This document shows, one piece after another, positions 6,236 through 14,515 of a DNA stretch of 19,348 bases (its first letter is position 1; every line of letters begins with the position of its first letter). The DNA lies in NCBI GenBank assembly GCA_964615795.1, contig CAZTQR010000061.1, positions 1 through 19,348 of the forward strand. Reading direction: 5' to 3'. This DNA is from JADJAH01 sp964615795. GTDB taxonomy: Bacteria; Bacteroidota; Ignavibacteria; Tepidaquicellales; Tepidaquicellaceae. The notes beneath the pieces are model-generated. The model was given only the letters and a program-made list of their open reading frames with translations, was not told the DNA's origin and did no database searches. The position numbers were made by a program, and so were the translations under genes.

Positions 6236-8131
6236 ATGTACATCAGAACACCGGCTGCACTCATTATGGCACTGCCCCTCGTAATGCTTCTGCATATCGC
6301 TTCGTATTCTCAGCCCGTAAGGGAATGGGTCCGAACTTACAACGGCGCGGGCAATAATACAGATGAAGTAATTGCGATGACAACTGACAACTCATCAAAT
6401 ACAATAGTGACCGGCAGATCATTTGCTTCGGGAAGCTCATACAACATTGCGACGGTGAAGTATTCCCCGGCAGGTGTTCAGCAATGGGCTGTATCCTATA
6501 ATGGAGTCGCAAACGGGCTGGATGAAGCAGTTGCAATCAGCTCGGATGATTCGGGAAATGTCTATGTGGCAGGAAGGACTTTCATCTCCTCAAATAACTT
6601 CGATGTCATAGTCATTAAATACAGTTCTGCAGGTGTATTCAGATGGTCATATATCTGGGGAGGAACTGCAAACCTCTCTGACTATGCAATGTCATTGTAT
6701 GTTGACAGTCTGCGGAATGTTTACGTTACGGGCGGAACGAGGCTGTCAGGCACGAACACCAACTTTGTGACGATCAAAATTAATTCTGCCGGATCGCCTG
6801 TGTGGAACAGGACTTACGGCAACAGCGCCAATCAGCTTGATGAAGGTTTGTTTGTGTCGTCTGATATGTCGGGCGCGGTTTATGTTGCCGGCAGAAGTGT
6901 TGCGGCCGCCACGGGTGAAGACTTCTTTACCATTAAATACAACTCATCCGGTGACACTGTATGGACAAGGAGATACACAAGCGCAAGTAATCTTGAAAAT
7001 GATGTTCTCAAGGGATTTGTTCTGGACAGAAATTCAAACGTTTACATTACCGGCTCATCACGGACAGATACGAACGGGACCGATTACATTACTTTGAAAT
7101 ACAATTCATCTGGTTCGGAAATGTGGAGAAAGGTATACACCGGCCCGGGAAACTCTCAGGACATACCTTCGGATATTGCCGTTGACGGATCCGGTAATGT
7201 GACAGTTACAGGAACTTCGCGCATAAACAGTCCATACAATGATATTGCGACCGTGAGTTACAATTCTTCCGGCACACAATCCTGGCTTAGTTTTTACAAC
7301 AATGACGGTGTTGACCTTGATGATGCCGGAAACAGCATTGCAGTTGACGATCTGTCAAACGTCTATATTGTCGGAACAAGCATGGATGAAGAAGGCATTG
7401 ACATGGATCCTGTGTTGATCAAGTACAACTCTTCGGGAAATGAAGAATGGGTTGAAAGATATGATTCGTCCTACTCGGAAGAGGCTTTGCACATAGGACT
7501 CGATCAAATCGGGAACATTATGGTTTCGGGATACACCACTGCAGCGACCCTTGACTATCTGACAATCAAGTATTCACAGCCGCAGGGTATGCTTCTGAAT
7601 ATGACAATGTTCATTGAAGGATTTTACAACCCTGCATCAAACGTTCAGATCAGCGACACGGTCATTGCCGAACTCAGAAATCCTTCATCTCCGTTTGCAG
7701 TGGCGGATGTTTGCAAGCTTGTGATAGGCATGAACGGAACAGCCGCATTTACTTTCTCGTCTGCGCCTGACGGAAACTATTATATTGCTGTCAGTCACAG
7801 AAACTCAATCGAAACCTGGAGCTCAGTTCCGATGGCGCTGTCCGGTTCAACGCCATCAAGCTTAGATCTTTCGTCATCTGCCGGGCAGTCATACGGAAGT
7901 AATATGACTCAGGTGGATGATTCTCCCGTGCGTTTTGCACTTTACTCGGGCGATGTGAATCAGGACAGAACAGTTGATGCGACAGATCTCAGTTTGATCG
8001 ACAATGACGCGATCGGCTTCCTTGGCGGATATTTGGCGACGGACCTTACGGGCGACAACTTCGTTGACGGAACCGACTTTGCCATTGCAGACAATAATGC
8101 CGGAAACTTTGTGAGCGCTATTCGACCGTAA
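6236..8131 (+). CDS. secreted SBBP-repeat beta-propeller protein with HRNSIETWS-dockerin-like cassette
   Basis: A 631-residue exported protein. A signal peptide (MALPLVMLLHIA core) is likely cleaved after ASYS, leaving Gln26. Residues about 28-445 hold eight recurrences of the SBBP repeat core, written D-x-x-x-N-V-Y-V-x-G-x-S: DNSSNTIVTGRS, DDSGNVYVAGRT, DSLRNVYVTGGT, DMSGAVYVAGRS, DRNSNVYITGSS, DGSGNVTVTGTS, DDLSNVYIVGTS and DQIGNIMVSGYT. Most are followed by a KYNSSG and W-x-x-x-Y strand, typical of seven- or eight-bladed propellers. No enzyme motif is visible; such domains usually bind ligands or serve as scaffolds. Residues 453-631 are the shared cassette: HRNSIETWS at 521-529, loops at 573-584 and 603-614, final AIRP. 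In the first loop (DVNQDRTVDATD) the usual Gly at position 6 is Arg, which may weaken calcium binding. The start codon precedes the signal peptide directly; no SD is seen. Confidence 0.87.
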   Translation: MYIRTPAALIMALPLVMLLHIASYSQPVREWVRTYNGAGNNTDEVIAMTTDNSSNTIVTGRSFASGSSYNIATVKYSPAGVQQWAVSYNGVANGLDEAVAISSDDSGNVYVAGRTFISSNNFDVIVIKYSSAGVFRWSYIWGGTANLSDYAMSLYVDSLRNVYVTGGTRLSGTNTNFVTIKINSAGSPVWNRTYGNSANQLDEGLFVSSDMSGAVYVAGRSVAAATGEDFFTIKYNSSGDTVWTRRYTSASNLENDVLKGFVLDRNSNVYITGSSRTDTNGTDYITLKYNSSGSEMWRKVYTGPGNSQDIPSDIAVDGSGNVTVTGTSRINSPYNDIATVSYNSSGTQSWLSFYNNDGVDLDDAGNSIAVDDLSNVYIVGTSMDEEGIDMDPVLIKYNSSGNEEWVERYDSSYSEEALHIGLDQIGNIMVSGYTTAATLDYLTIKYSQPQGMLLNMTMFIEGFYNPASNVQISDTVIAELRNPSSPFAVADVCKLVIGMNGTAAFTFSSAPDGNYYIAVSHRNSIETWSSVPMALSGSTPSSLDLSSSAGQSYGSNMTQVDDSPVRFALYSGDVNQDRTVDATDLSLIDNDAIGFLGGYLATDLTGDNFVDGTDFAIADNNAGNFVSAIRP

Positions 8132-8141
8132 AGACCTTCCT

Positions 8142-8167
8142 CTTGCCCAGGACCAAGCTTGGGCAAG
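8142..8167 (+). terminator. hairpin after the SBBP gene, possible terminator
   Basis: CTTGCCCA and TGGGCAAG form a perfect 8-bp stem around a 10-base loop, 10 bases past the stop codon. No T-tract follows (CCCCGCTG), so it may end transcription only weakly or simply protect the 3' end. Confidence 0.35.
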
Positions 8168-8668
8168 CCCCGCTGTCAAAGTGCTGACTGAATTGAAACT
8201 GTATGTTGCTTCTTCACTGCGTTCCTCCTCTCCGCTTCCTCGCTTGTTCAGGATGACAAACGATTCGTGTAGCTTTGGTGAAGAGACTTCAACTTCTTTC
8301 TAACTAAAAACTCTCTCCTTTGTCATGTTGAGCGAAGCGCTTGCCCGCCATCCAAAGAGTGTTTGGGTTGTTACGCTGTAGCGGGAAGGATCCATACTTT
8401 TGCTGACATCCCAAGCGAAGCATCCACACTTTTTCCCTTCCGATTCCTAAACAGGGCATATGAGGGAGGCAATAGTGCTAGGCTGATCTGGCTTCATGAA
8501 TACTTGTGTTGCCCTGCGCTAACCGCACAGAGTCTTCGTGCGGCTGTTCACAATTCAGAAAATTTTTCCCTGCCTTGTGTCAGAATTGTATTCTACTTGT
8601 TTGCATCTTTCATCATATTCTTAACAGCTTTGAATTACGGTTCCCTCACATCTGTTAATTGAAAATTT
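8168..8668. repeat. intergenic region with TTGTCATCCTGAG-family repeat fragments
   Basis: Two end fragments of the same repeat family lie here in outward order. An inverted end finishes CGCTTGTTCAGGATGACAA at 8259. A direct end starts TTGTCATGTTGAGCGAAGC at 8320 and runs through GCGGGAAGGATCC to about 8392. The rest (8400-8668) is non-coding as far as I can tell. A 99-codon frame starting at TTG 8363 reads through the repeat and is rejected as a gene. The final 30 bases are AT-rich and lead into the porin gene. Confidence 0.75.
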
Positions 8669-9964
8669 TTGACTTTGAAAATTCACCGTTTCATTCATTC
8701 GGCTGCTGTTGCATGCATTGTAATATTGATTTGCACTTTGAATGCAAATGCACAGTTCATGGAAGATGTAGATTCTTCCCAGGTCCAGGTATTTCCGGAC
8801 TCAGCAAGGTCCGGGCAATATTTCATTCCTGACATTCCTTCCAAATGGCTCAAATGGAGCGAGTTTGACGGCAGTGCCTTTTCTTTGAAAATTGGATTTG
8901 CTCCTATTGTGGATTACACTTGGAACGGGCAGGACAGTGAGAGCGTGGAACAGGTTGGAGAACAGGAAAGCAAGATCGATCTGAGATCAGGCCGGATAAC
9001 TTTCTCGGGCAAATTTAAATTCAGTAACCCGCTGAAATACTATCTCAGCGTGGAGTATAAGGGCTTTGACAGAGCGCCTGAAGATCCCACCTTTGGCGTG
9101 ACAGACCTGTATCTTTCAATTTATCTGAACAAGTTACTGGGGTCTTTGACTTTGGGAAAGATCAAGGAAACATTCATTTATGAAATGGTCGGAGATGCTG
9201 CAAATCTGCCGAATACTGAAAGGATCCTCAATCCGTTCTTCCAGAGCAGAAGTGTCGGTGTGAAATTTGCGAATACATTCTTCAAAGACAGAATGACCTT
9301 TTCCATTGGGGCTTTCAATGACTGGTTTACGAAAGATATCTCGTTTGAGGAAAACGGAACACAGTTCACTGCGAGAATTACCGGATTGCCGGTGTACGAC
9401 GAAAAGAAAAAGATGTATCTTCATTTGGGTGCCAGTTCCAGATATAATCAGGCGGCAGGCGGACTTCTGAGATACAGAGGAAGGAATGAATCAAACATAG
9501 GTCCATTCTACGTAGATACAAAAGATATTCCGGCTGATCACTCATGGAGTGCAGGCCTTGAAGCGCTCTGGAATTACAGGAACTTCTCGATCCTGAGCGA
9601 ATACGTTCAGTCGTGGGTCTCAAGCTATGACCACACAAATCCGACATTCAACGGATTCTATGTTACGGGAAGCTGGGTGATCTCAGGCGAGCAGAGGCCT
9701 TACGACATGAAGGTTGGCTATGCAAGAAGGGTGATGCCTACAGGCGGTACCGGAGCATGGGAAATTGTTGCAAGGTATTCCAGGCTTGATCTTGTCGACA
9801 AGGAAATACAGGGAGGTATTCTTAACAAGCTCTACTTTGGCCTTAACTGGTGGGCTACTCAGCATTGGAGAATTTCAGCCGGCTACGGATTTGGAATTCT
9901 TGATAAGCTTGATCTTACGGGAAAAACCAATTCAATAATCACGCGGATCCAGTGGATCTATTAA
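8669..9964 (+). CDS. outer-membrane porin, phosphate-selective porin O/P family
   Basis: A 431-residue outer-membrane beta-barrel. The proposed start is TTG at 8669: an in-frame TGA lies at 8660-8662, and the first in-frame ATG (about 8759) falls after the signal peptide. Residues 1-28 form a signal peptide ending in NANA, with cleavage before Gln29. The mature part has alternating aromatic strands throughout. A C-terminal region matches the Porin_O_P pattern: GFYVTGSWVISGEQRPY, then GAWEIVARYSRLDL and GGILNKLYFGLNWW. It ends in RIQWIY, with the terminal aromatic residue typical of BAM substrates. Members of this family form anion-selective channels, often for phosphate or polyphosphate; substrate choice cannot be read from the sequence. 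No pho-type neighbours occur. An alternative is a general uncharacterised barrel of the same fold. The gene stands alone. Confidence 0.87.
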   Translation: MTLKIHRFIHSAAVACIVILICTLNANAQFMEDVDSSQVQVFPDSARSGQYFIPDIPSKWLKWSEFDGSAFSLKIGFAPIVDYTWNGQDSESVEQVGEQESKIDLRSGRITFSGKFKFSNPLKYYLSVEYKGFDRAPEDPTFGVTDLYLSIYLNKLLGSLTLGKIKETFIYEMVGDAANLPNTERILNPFFQSRSVGVKFANTFFKDRMTFSIGAFNDWFTKDISFEENGTQFTARITGLPVYDEKKKMYLHLGASSRYNQAAGGLLRYRGRNESNIGPFYVDTKDIPADHSWSAGLEALWNYRNFSILSEYVQSWVSSYDHTNPTFNGFYVTGSWVISGEQRPYDMKVGYARRVMPTGGTGAWEIVARYSRLDLVDKEIQGGILNKLYFGLNWWATQHWRISAGYGFGILDKLDLTGKTNSIITRIQWIY

Positions 9965-10003
9965 CAGCGTGTTCTGACTGAACCGGCAGTTCTTATGTCT
10001 CTT

Positions 10004-10023
10004 CCCCGGGCACACAGCCGGGG
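10004..10023 (+). terminator. GC-rich hairpin after the porin gene
   Basis: CCCCGG and CCGGGG form a perfect 6-bp stem around an 8-base loop, 39 bases past the porin stop codon. The sequence after it is A-rich rather than T-rich, so a role as terminator is only tentative. Confidence 0.35.
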
Positions 10024-10061
10024 ATAGAGTAAATAAGAAAAAGTGCTATTGACGCCTCATA

Positions 10062-10334
10062 ATGCCATGGGAGGTTGCACTGGCATCTCTGTTACTCTCA
10101 GCCATAATTTCATTTCCTTTGGCCCGACTGTTTGAAGCAGGCGGAAACACAATATGGGCGCCGTCCATACTTCATTCTGTTGTGCAAAGCGCAGTAAAAG
10201 TAATAGTAATAGATGGACAGGCATTGAACTTTCCCGTAGTCTGGATGCTTGCAGCCGCGGTTATTCCGTTTGTGGTGTTTGTTTACATCCCGTCTGTGAA
10301 AAGCAGGAATGATAATGAAAGTGCAATCAAATAG
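10062..10334 (+). CDS. small membrane protein resembling the C-terminal part of a CPBP-family intramembrane protease
   Basis: A 90-residue protein with two hydrophobic stretches (about 5-23 and 57-78) and a weaker one between. The motif LFEAGGNTIWAPSILHSVVQ (24-43) resembles the last conserved block of CPBP (CAAX/Abi) intramembrane proteases, in which N-x-[IL]-W-[AP]-P-x-x-x-H precedes the final helix. Complete members are usually 200-300 residues and carry EExxxR and FxxxH motifs upstream. Those are absent here: an in-frame TGA at 10050-10052 blocks extension, and the 97 bp up to the porin show no such coding. It is therefore either a truncated remnant or a small stand-alone relative; protease activity is unlikely. 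No SD was seen, so expression is uncertain. Confidence 0.5.
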   Translation: MPWEVALASLLLSAIISFPLARLFEAGGNTIWAPSILHSVVQSAVKVIVIDGQALNFPVVWMLAAAVIPFVVFVYIPSVKSRNDNESAIK

Positions 10335-10388
10335 GTATTATCAATTAATGTAAGCGCTTCTCTTCTTTGTGATTTTAAGCACAGCGCC

Positions 10389-10436
10389 CTCCAAATAGTG
10401 TATATGCTACAGCGCTGCAGGCGGGAAGGATTCATT
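10389..10436. repeat. repeat fragment (GCAGGCGGGAAGGATTC type)
   Basis: The segment CCAAATAGTG...GCGGGAAGGATTCAT aligns with 8351-8394 (CCAAAGAGTG...GCGGGAAGGATCCAT), so both are diverged copies of one repeat end. The surrounding 10335-10546 holds no gene. It is AT-rich near 10480-10546, where the promoter of the next gene should lie (TTGACT at about 10485), but no convincing -10 box was found. Confidence 0.6.
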
Positions 10437-10546
10437 GGCCTGCTTTATGAATGATATGAAGAGCACATTTTAGGTACAGTTTATTGACTTACATAAACTC
10501 CGAAGTTTGCGCAGTTTTATGATGAACAAAAATAATGTACTGAAGC

Positions 10547-13500
10547 ATGAAAACTCTGATGATTGTTTCTGCCTTTTGCATTATGACATTGTCTGCAGAG
10601 TCGTATTCGCAATGGGTACAAACAGCAGGACCCTCCGGTGGTGACTTCATTTCAATCTCCTTTAATAATGATCACTGTTATGCAATTCAAGGTTACAACA
10701 ACTCCGCACTTTATATGTCATCAAACCACGGAATTACCTGGGTCACAATCAATACTCCCGAAGGAATTATACTCAAGAGAGTGTTTGCGACTGATGGTTA
10801 TCTCTTTGTAATGAACAGCTCCGGCATACTTCGTTCAACAAACTTAGGAACGGAATGGGAATATGTAAACAACGGAATTTCCTATCTGAACGATGTATAC
10901 ATGACACGAATAGGTAATACTCTGTTTGCCGCTTCAAACAGAAATGTCTATAGCTCAAATGATTTTGGCATAAACTGGACTTCAATTTTCTATACAAGCG
11001 GAAGTATTGAGAATTTGCTCTCGGCTGATTCGTTCCTTTTGCTGAGCACTTTAAGTAATACTTACAGATCCACCAACTTGGGAAGCTCATGGAATACTGT
11101 CAGTACACTTACTCAGCCTGCAAGTGTCACGGCTATCGGATCCAGAATCTTCGCGGCAGCAACAAATGGATTATTCTATACTACCAATTCCGGAACAAAC
11201 TGGGTTTCAATAACCGGCAATCTCCCGAATAATTCTGTGAGGTCATTGACAGCAATAGGTCAGACTCTGATAGCCGGATCATATTTTGACGGCATTTACA
11301 GATCAACTGACCTTGGAGCTAACTGGATCAGAAGTAATCCCGGATTAATGAACGGGAGAATATCTTCAAATTGCCTGATAAGTAAGGATTCTCTTATCAT
11401 TGCTGCAACTAAAGGAGATACTATTTTCACAGGAGGCATTTATTTTTCTGGTGACTCTTCATACCACTGGGAAAAGAGATGTGATGATATCCTAAGCGTA
11501 AAAGTAATTGCATTGAGTTCTGCAAGCGGTGTTATATTTGCAGGCACTAACTCAGGAATTTACAGGTCCTCTGATGCCGGCCAAAGCTGGCAATTTGACA
11601 CGCAAGAATATGGAATACGCAATGTAAATTTCATTAAGTCATTTGGTTCAACGGTCTATGCAGGAACGTTAAACGGATTGTTTGTAAGCTATGATCTCGG
11701 AAACAGTTGGACAAACATCACTGCAGATCTTTCAAACAAATACATCGCTTCTTTAGGTGTGATCAGAGACACTCTCTATTTGTCTAATCCATTAGGGATA
11801 TATGTTTCCGGAAATGCCGGAAACAATTGGACCTTGAGGAGTAGTCAATTGAAGTATTCTAAAGACTTCATTCTGATCAATGATAAGATTTTTACTTCCC
11901 GATCTGGAGTTTACTATTCGGACAACTCTGGTGCAAACTGGACACTATGCGGTCTTGAAGGAAAGGGGATTAACTACTTGGCTATGTATGGAAATAAATT
12001 GTTCGCAGGAACAACATTATACGGCATTCACTATACCAGTAATGAGGGATCTTCATGGCAAGTAAGTTCATCTGAAATCAATGCTCCGGGTTTTGCTGTA
12101 TCAGGCTCACGGATGGTTGCCGGTGTGAATATTTCAACAAATTATGGCTTAACCTGGCAGGACTTTGGATTGGGGTTCCCTGCTTCTCAATTGTCTAATG
12201 TACACTCACTTACCATTTCAAGCGATTTCGTCTATGCAGGTACATCACTATCCGTATGGAGAAGATCGCTTACGCCGCCTCTCAGAGATGTTGGCATATC
12301 TGAATTGTTGCTGCCAAAGTCTGATTCGGTCTATTTCGGGGACTGCATTAACGGGAACAGTCTATATCCCAAAGTCACTATAAACAACTTTGGAAGTGAG
12401 AGTCAGTTTCAGGGCTTTGGTATAGAGTGTAAAATCTTCAAGGATTACACGCCCCTGTATACAGATTTGAGAATTGATACCATTGGAGCCTTTCAAAGCC
12501 ACGATCTGAGCTTTGATGAATTTAATTCAACACCCGGTGACACTGGTCTTTACATTATTAAGGTCCGTACCCTGCTGAATAATGATTCAGTAGTTCAAAA
12601 TGACACTTTGACATCATACTTCCGGGTAATGAATGCAAATGCGGGAGTCGAGCCGCTGAGAGGAGATGCTCTTCAAATGCAATACCACTTTGCCAATTCA
12701 ACTCCGCAGGCAGTTTGCGCAGATTATCATCCAACTTTCAATTGGGAGGATACTACCGGCAGCATAACTCTCATATCCAATGGTATTCCTTCGATTCCTC
12801 TGGCAATTGGAAATACAGATGACGGTTACTTCAATATTCCCGGAATCATGGGAGAAAACAGATTTAATTTCTACTATTCACTGTATGATACTTTCAAAAT
12901 TTCAACTAACGGGATCATTGCATTTGCCGGAACTGATTTTCATTCGCCAAACCCGGCACCTGTTGTTGGAGCAAGTCCTGTTGTAGCTGTATTCCCGTTC
13001 TGGTGTGATCTGGATTTCAGTGACGTTGATGTAACGGGAAGAAACCTAAAGTACAAACTTTTTTCAGACAGATTGGCAATTACTTATGACAGGGTTCCAA
13101 GAAAAAACCAAAATTACGATCCTGAAGATTATGTTTCATTTCAGGCTGTGTTTTGGTTTCAGGGTGAACGATCCGGTGCAATTCAATTTCAATATGACAG
13201 CACAATGACAGGAATGTCATTTCACAGAAAGCTTCTTGCGGATTCGTTGGGTCCTCATTCGATCGGGATCAACAATAGATCAAAATATTTCCAGCACGGC
13301 ATTCAGTACAGATATGTTAATGCGAACAGGCAAATTATAACACCCGGACCGATGTTTGGATCTTCATTATCAGTTGCATTCGGTATTAATGAGACGGTAC
13401 TGCCTGTTGAGCTGTTGTCGTTCACTCATGAAGTGACCGGAAACACTGTAGTGCTGAATTGGGCTACCGGAAATGAGTCAAGCAATGTGGGTTTTGAGAT

Positions 13501-13963
13501 TGAAAGAGCATACGAAAGTTCATCTTGGCTGAAGATTGGATTTGTACCATCGTCTGATCCGCGGAATTTGCAAAGGAACTATGAATTCAGGGATAAGGGC
13601 CTGAACACAGGAATCTATCGCTACCGGTTGAGACAGCTTGATGCTAATGGAAACTTTGAAATCCATGAATTAGAAGGAACTGTTAAGGTCGGATCGCCGG
13701 TCAAATTCAGATTGTCGCAGAATTATCCGAATCCATTCAACCCTCAAACCAGGATTGATTTTGATTTGCCTCAGGATTGCTTCGTGAAGCTGGAAGTGTT
13801 TGACAACAATGGAAAAAGAGTTGCCATTCTTGTGAATGAACGCAGATCCATAGGTTATTACACTGTAGAGTTAAAAGGAAATAATCTGTCAAGCAGTGTA
13901 TATTTCTATGTTCTCACGGCTGGAAGCAATGTCATGACAAAGAAGATGATCTTGCTAAAGTAA
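10547..13963 (+). CDS. secreted ASP-box beta-propeller protein with T9SS C-terminal sorting domain
   Basis: A 1138-residue protein. The signal peptide is likely cleaved after AESYS, leaving Gln22. Residues about 22-575 contain at least twelve ASP-box-like turns (SSNHGITW, STNLGTEW, SNDFGINW, STNLGSSW, TTNSGTNW, STDLGANW, SSDAGQSW, SYDLGNSW, SGNAGNNW, SDNSGANW, TSNEGSSW, STNYGLTW), indicating two sortilin/BNR-type propellers. Residues about 575-692 look like a CARDB-type Ig-like domain. Residues about 698-945 form a beta-rich domain of unknown type. Residues about 949-1053 are the LPVELLSF...NWATGNESSNVGFEIER domain common before T9SS tails. Residues 1054-1138 are a type A T9SS C-terminal domain (NYPNPFNPQTRIDFDLP, then NGKRVAIL, ending TKKMILLK). 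After export the tail should be removed by the T9SS sortase and the protein attached to surface polysaccharide or released. It lacks the HRNSIETWS cassette of its neighbours. Confidence 0.9.
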   Translation: MKTLMIVSAFCIMTLSAESYSQWVQTAGPSGGDFISISFNNDHCYAIQGYNNSALYMSSNHGITWVTINTPEGIILKRVFATDGYLFVMNSSGILRSTNLGTEWEYVNNGISYLNDVYMTRIGNTLFAASNRNVYSSNDFGINWTSIFYTSGSIENLLSADSFLLLSTLSNTYRSTNLGSSWNTVSTLTQPASVTAIGSRIFAAATNGLFYTTNSGTNWVSITGNLPNNSVRSLTAIGQTLIAGSYFDGIYRSTDLGANWIRSNPGLMNGRISSNCLISKDSLIIAATKGDTIFTGGIYFSGDSSYHWEKRCDDILSVKVIALSSASGVIFAGTNSGIYRSSDAGQSWQFDTQEYGIRNVNFIKSFGSTVYAGTLNGLFVSYDLGNSWTNITADLSNKYIASLGVIRDTLYLSNPLGIYVSGNAGNNWTLRSSQLKYSKDFILINDKIFTSRSGVYYSDNSGANWTLCGLEGKGINYLAMYGNKLFAGTTLYGIHYTSNEGSSWQVSSSEINAPGFAVSGSRMVAGVNISTNYGLTWQDFGLGFPASQLSNVHSLTISSDFVYAGTSLSVWRRSLTPPLRDVGISELLLPKSDSVYFGDCINGNSLYPKVTINNFGSESQFQGFGIECKIFKDYTPLYTDLRIDTIGAFQSHDLSFDEFNSTPGDTGLYIIKVRTLLNNDSVVQNDTLTSYFRVMNANAGVEPLRGDALQMQYHFANSTPQAVCADYHPTFNWEDTTGSITLISNGIPSIPLAIGNTDDGYFNIPGIMGENRFNFYYSLYDTFKISTNGIIAFAGTDFHSPNPAPVVGASPVVAVFPFWCDLDFSDVDVTGRNLKYKLFSDRLAITYDRVPRKNQNYDPEDYVSFQAVFWFQGERSGAIQFQYDSTMTGMSFHRKLLADSLGPHSIGINNRSKYFQHGIQYRYVNANRQIITPGPMFGSSLSVAFGINETVLPVELLSFTHEVTGNTVVLNWATGNESSNVGFEIERAYESSSWLKIGFVPSSDPRNLQRNYEFRDKGLNTGIYRYRLRQLDANGNFEIHELEGTVKVGSPVKFRLSQNYPNPFNPQTRIDFDLPQDCFVKLEVFDNNGKRVAILVNERRSIGYYTVELKGNNLSSSVYFYVLTAGSNVMTKKMILLK

Positions 13964-14067
13964 GATCTCACGTATTACAATTTTTAAAGTAATGATGTTT
14001 GAACCCAGCTTGTTCTTTTTCGAAGATCCCTCCGGGCCGCCTGCGGTGTTACTGACAAAGGGTTCAG

Positions 14068-14148
14068 TGTGAATGGCGGGCGGGCCTCCGGGGAAAGGGA
14101 ATTAGAACACCTTGCTTTCAATAGCCGGCCCGCCGAAGAGTATTCACA
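14068..14148. repeat. nested inverted repeat, REP/MITE-like
   Basis: Outer arms TGTGAAT (14068-14074) and ATTCACA (14142-14148) enclose inner arms GGCGGGCC (14079-14086) and GGCCCGCC (14127-14134), all perfect. Just before it, 14030-14050 holds another GC-rich block (CCCTCCGGGCCGCCTGCGG). Reading frames here are by-products of the palindrome. Confidence 0.65.
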
Positions 14149-14158
14149 TTTAAAAGCT

Positions 14159-14300
14159 TCCTGTCCGCCTGCTGCAGGCGGGCAGGCAATAAGGAAGGAC
14201 CCATGCACAAACAATTACACAACAAAGACTTTGGTCTCAAGTTCATCAGAGTAAGGACATAATAATGGATCCTTCACTGCGATCGCCCGCTCCACGTCTT
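14159..14300. repeat. palindromic repeat plus one copy of the 83-bp core element
   Basis: CCGCCTGC-T-GCAGGCGG at about 14166-14182 is a perfect palindrome. It is followed by 14194-14276, which aligns along its full length with 18041-18122 and 18316-18398, each running from GAAGGATCC-like to GGATCCTTC-like ends. After it, CACTGCGATCGCCCGCTCC matches the inward part of the right repeat end, but the terminal GATGACAA is missing. The remaining 14301-14515 is AT-rich non-coding DNA that should contain the promoter of the next gene; no clear box was found. Confidence 0.7.
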
Positions 14301-14515
14301 TGATTGCTCATAGTTACAAAACTATTGAAAACATATCGTAAGAAAATGCAAAAGGCCTCCATCAAATTGCGTTTAGTTATAGTGAACCAAAGAATTTGAT
14401 TCTCCCGTCCATTGATTCATTAAATACAAACTTGCGAAGCAACAAGGTACCAAAATAAGGTATTGAATCTATGATTTGAATTATTTACAGATTGGGTAAA
14501 TAAAGGTAGGACAGA

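Noticed and set aside
8363..8662. 99-codon frame before the porin gene
   Set aside because: It starts with TTG inside a repeat fragment, has no RBS and its product resembles nothing known.
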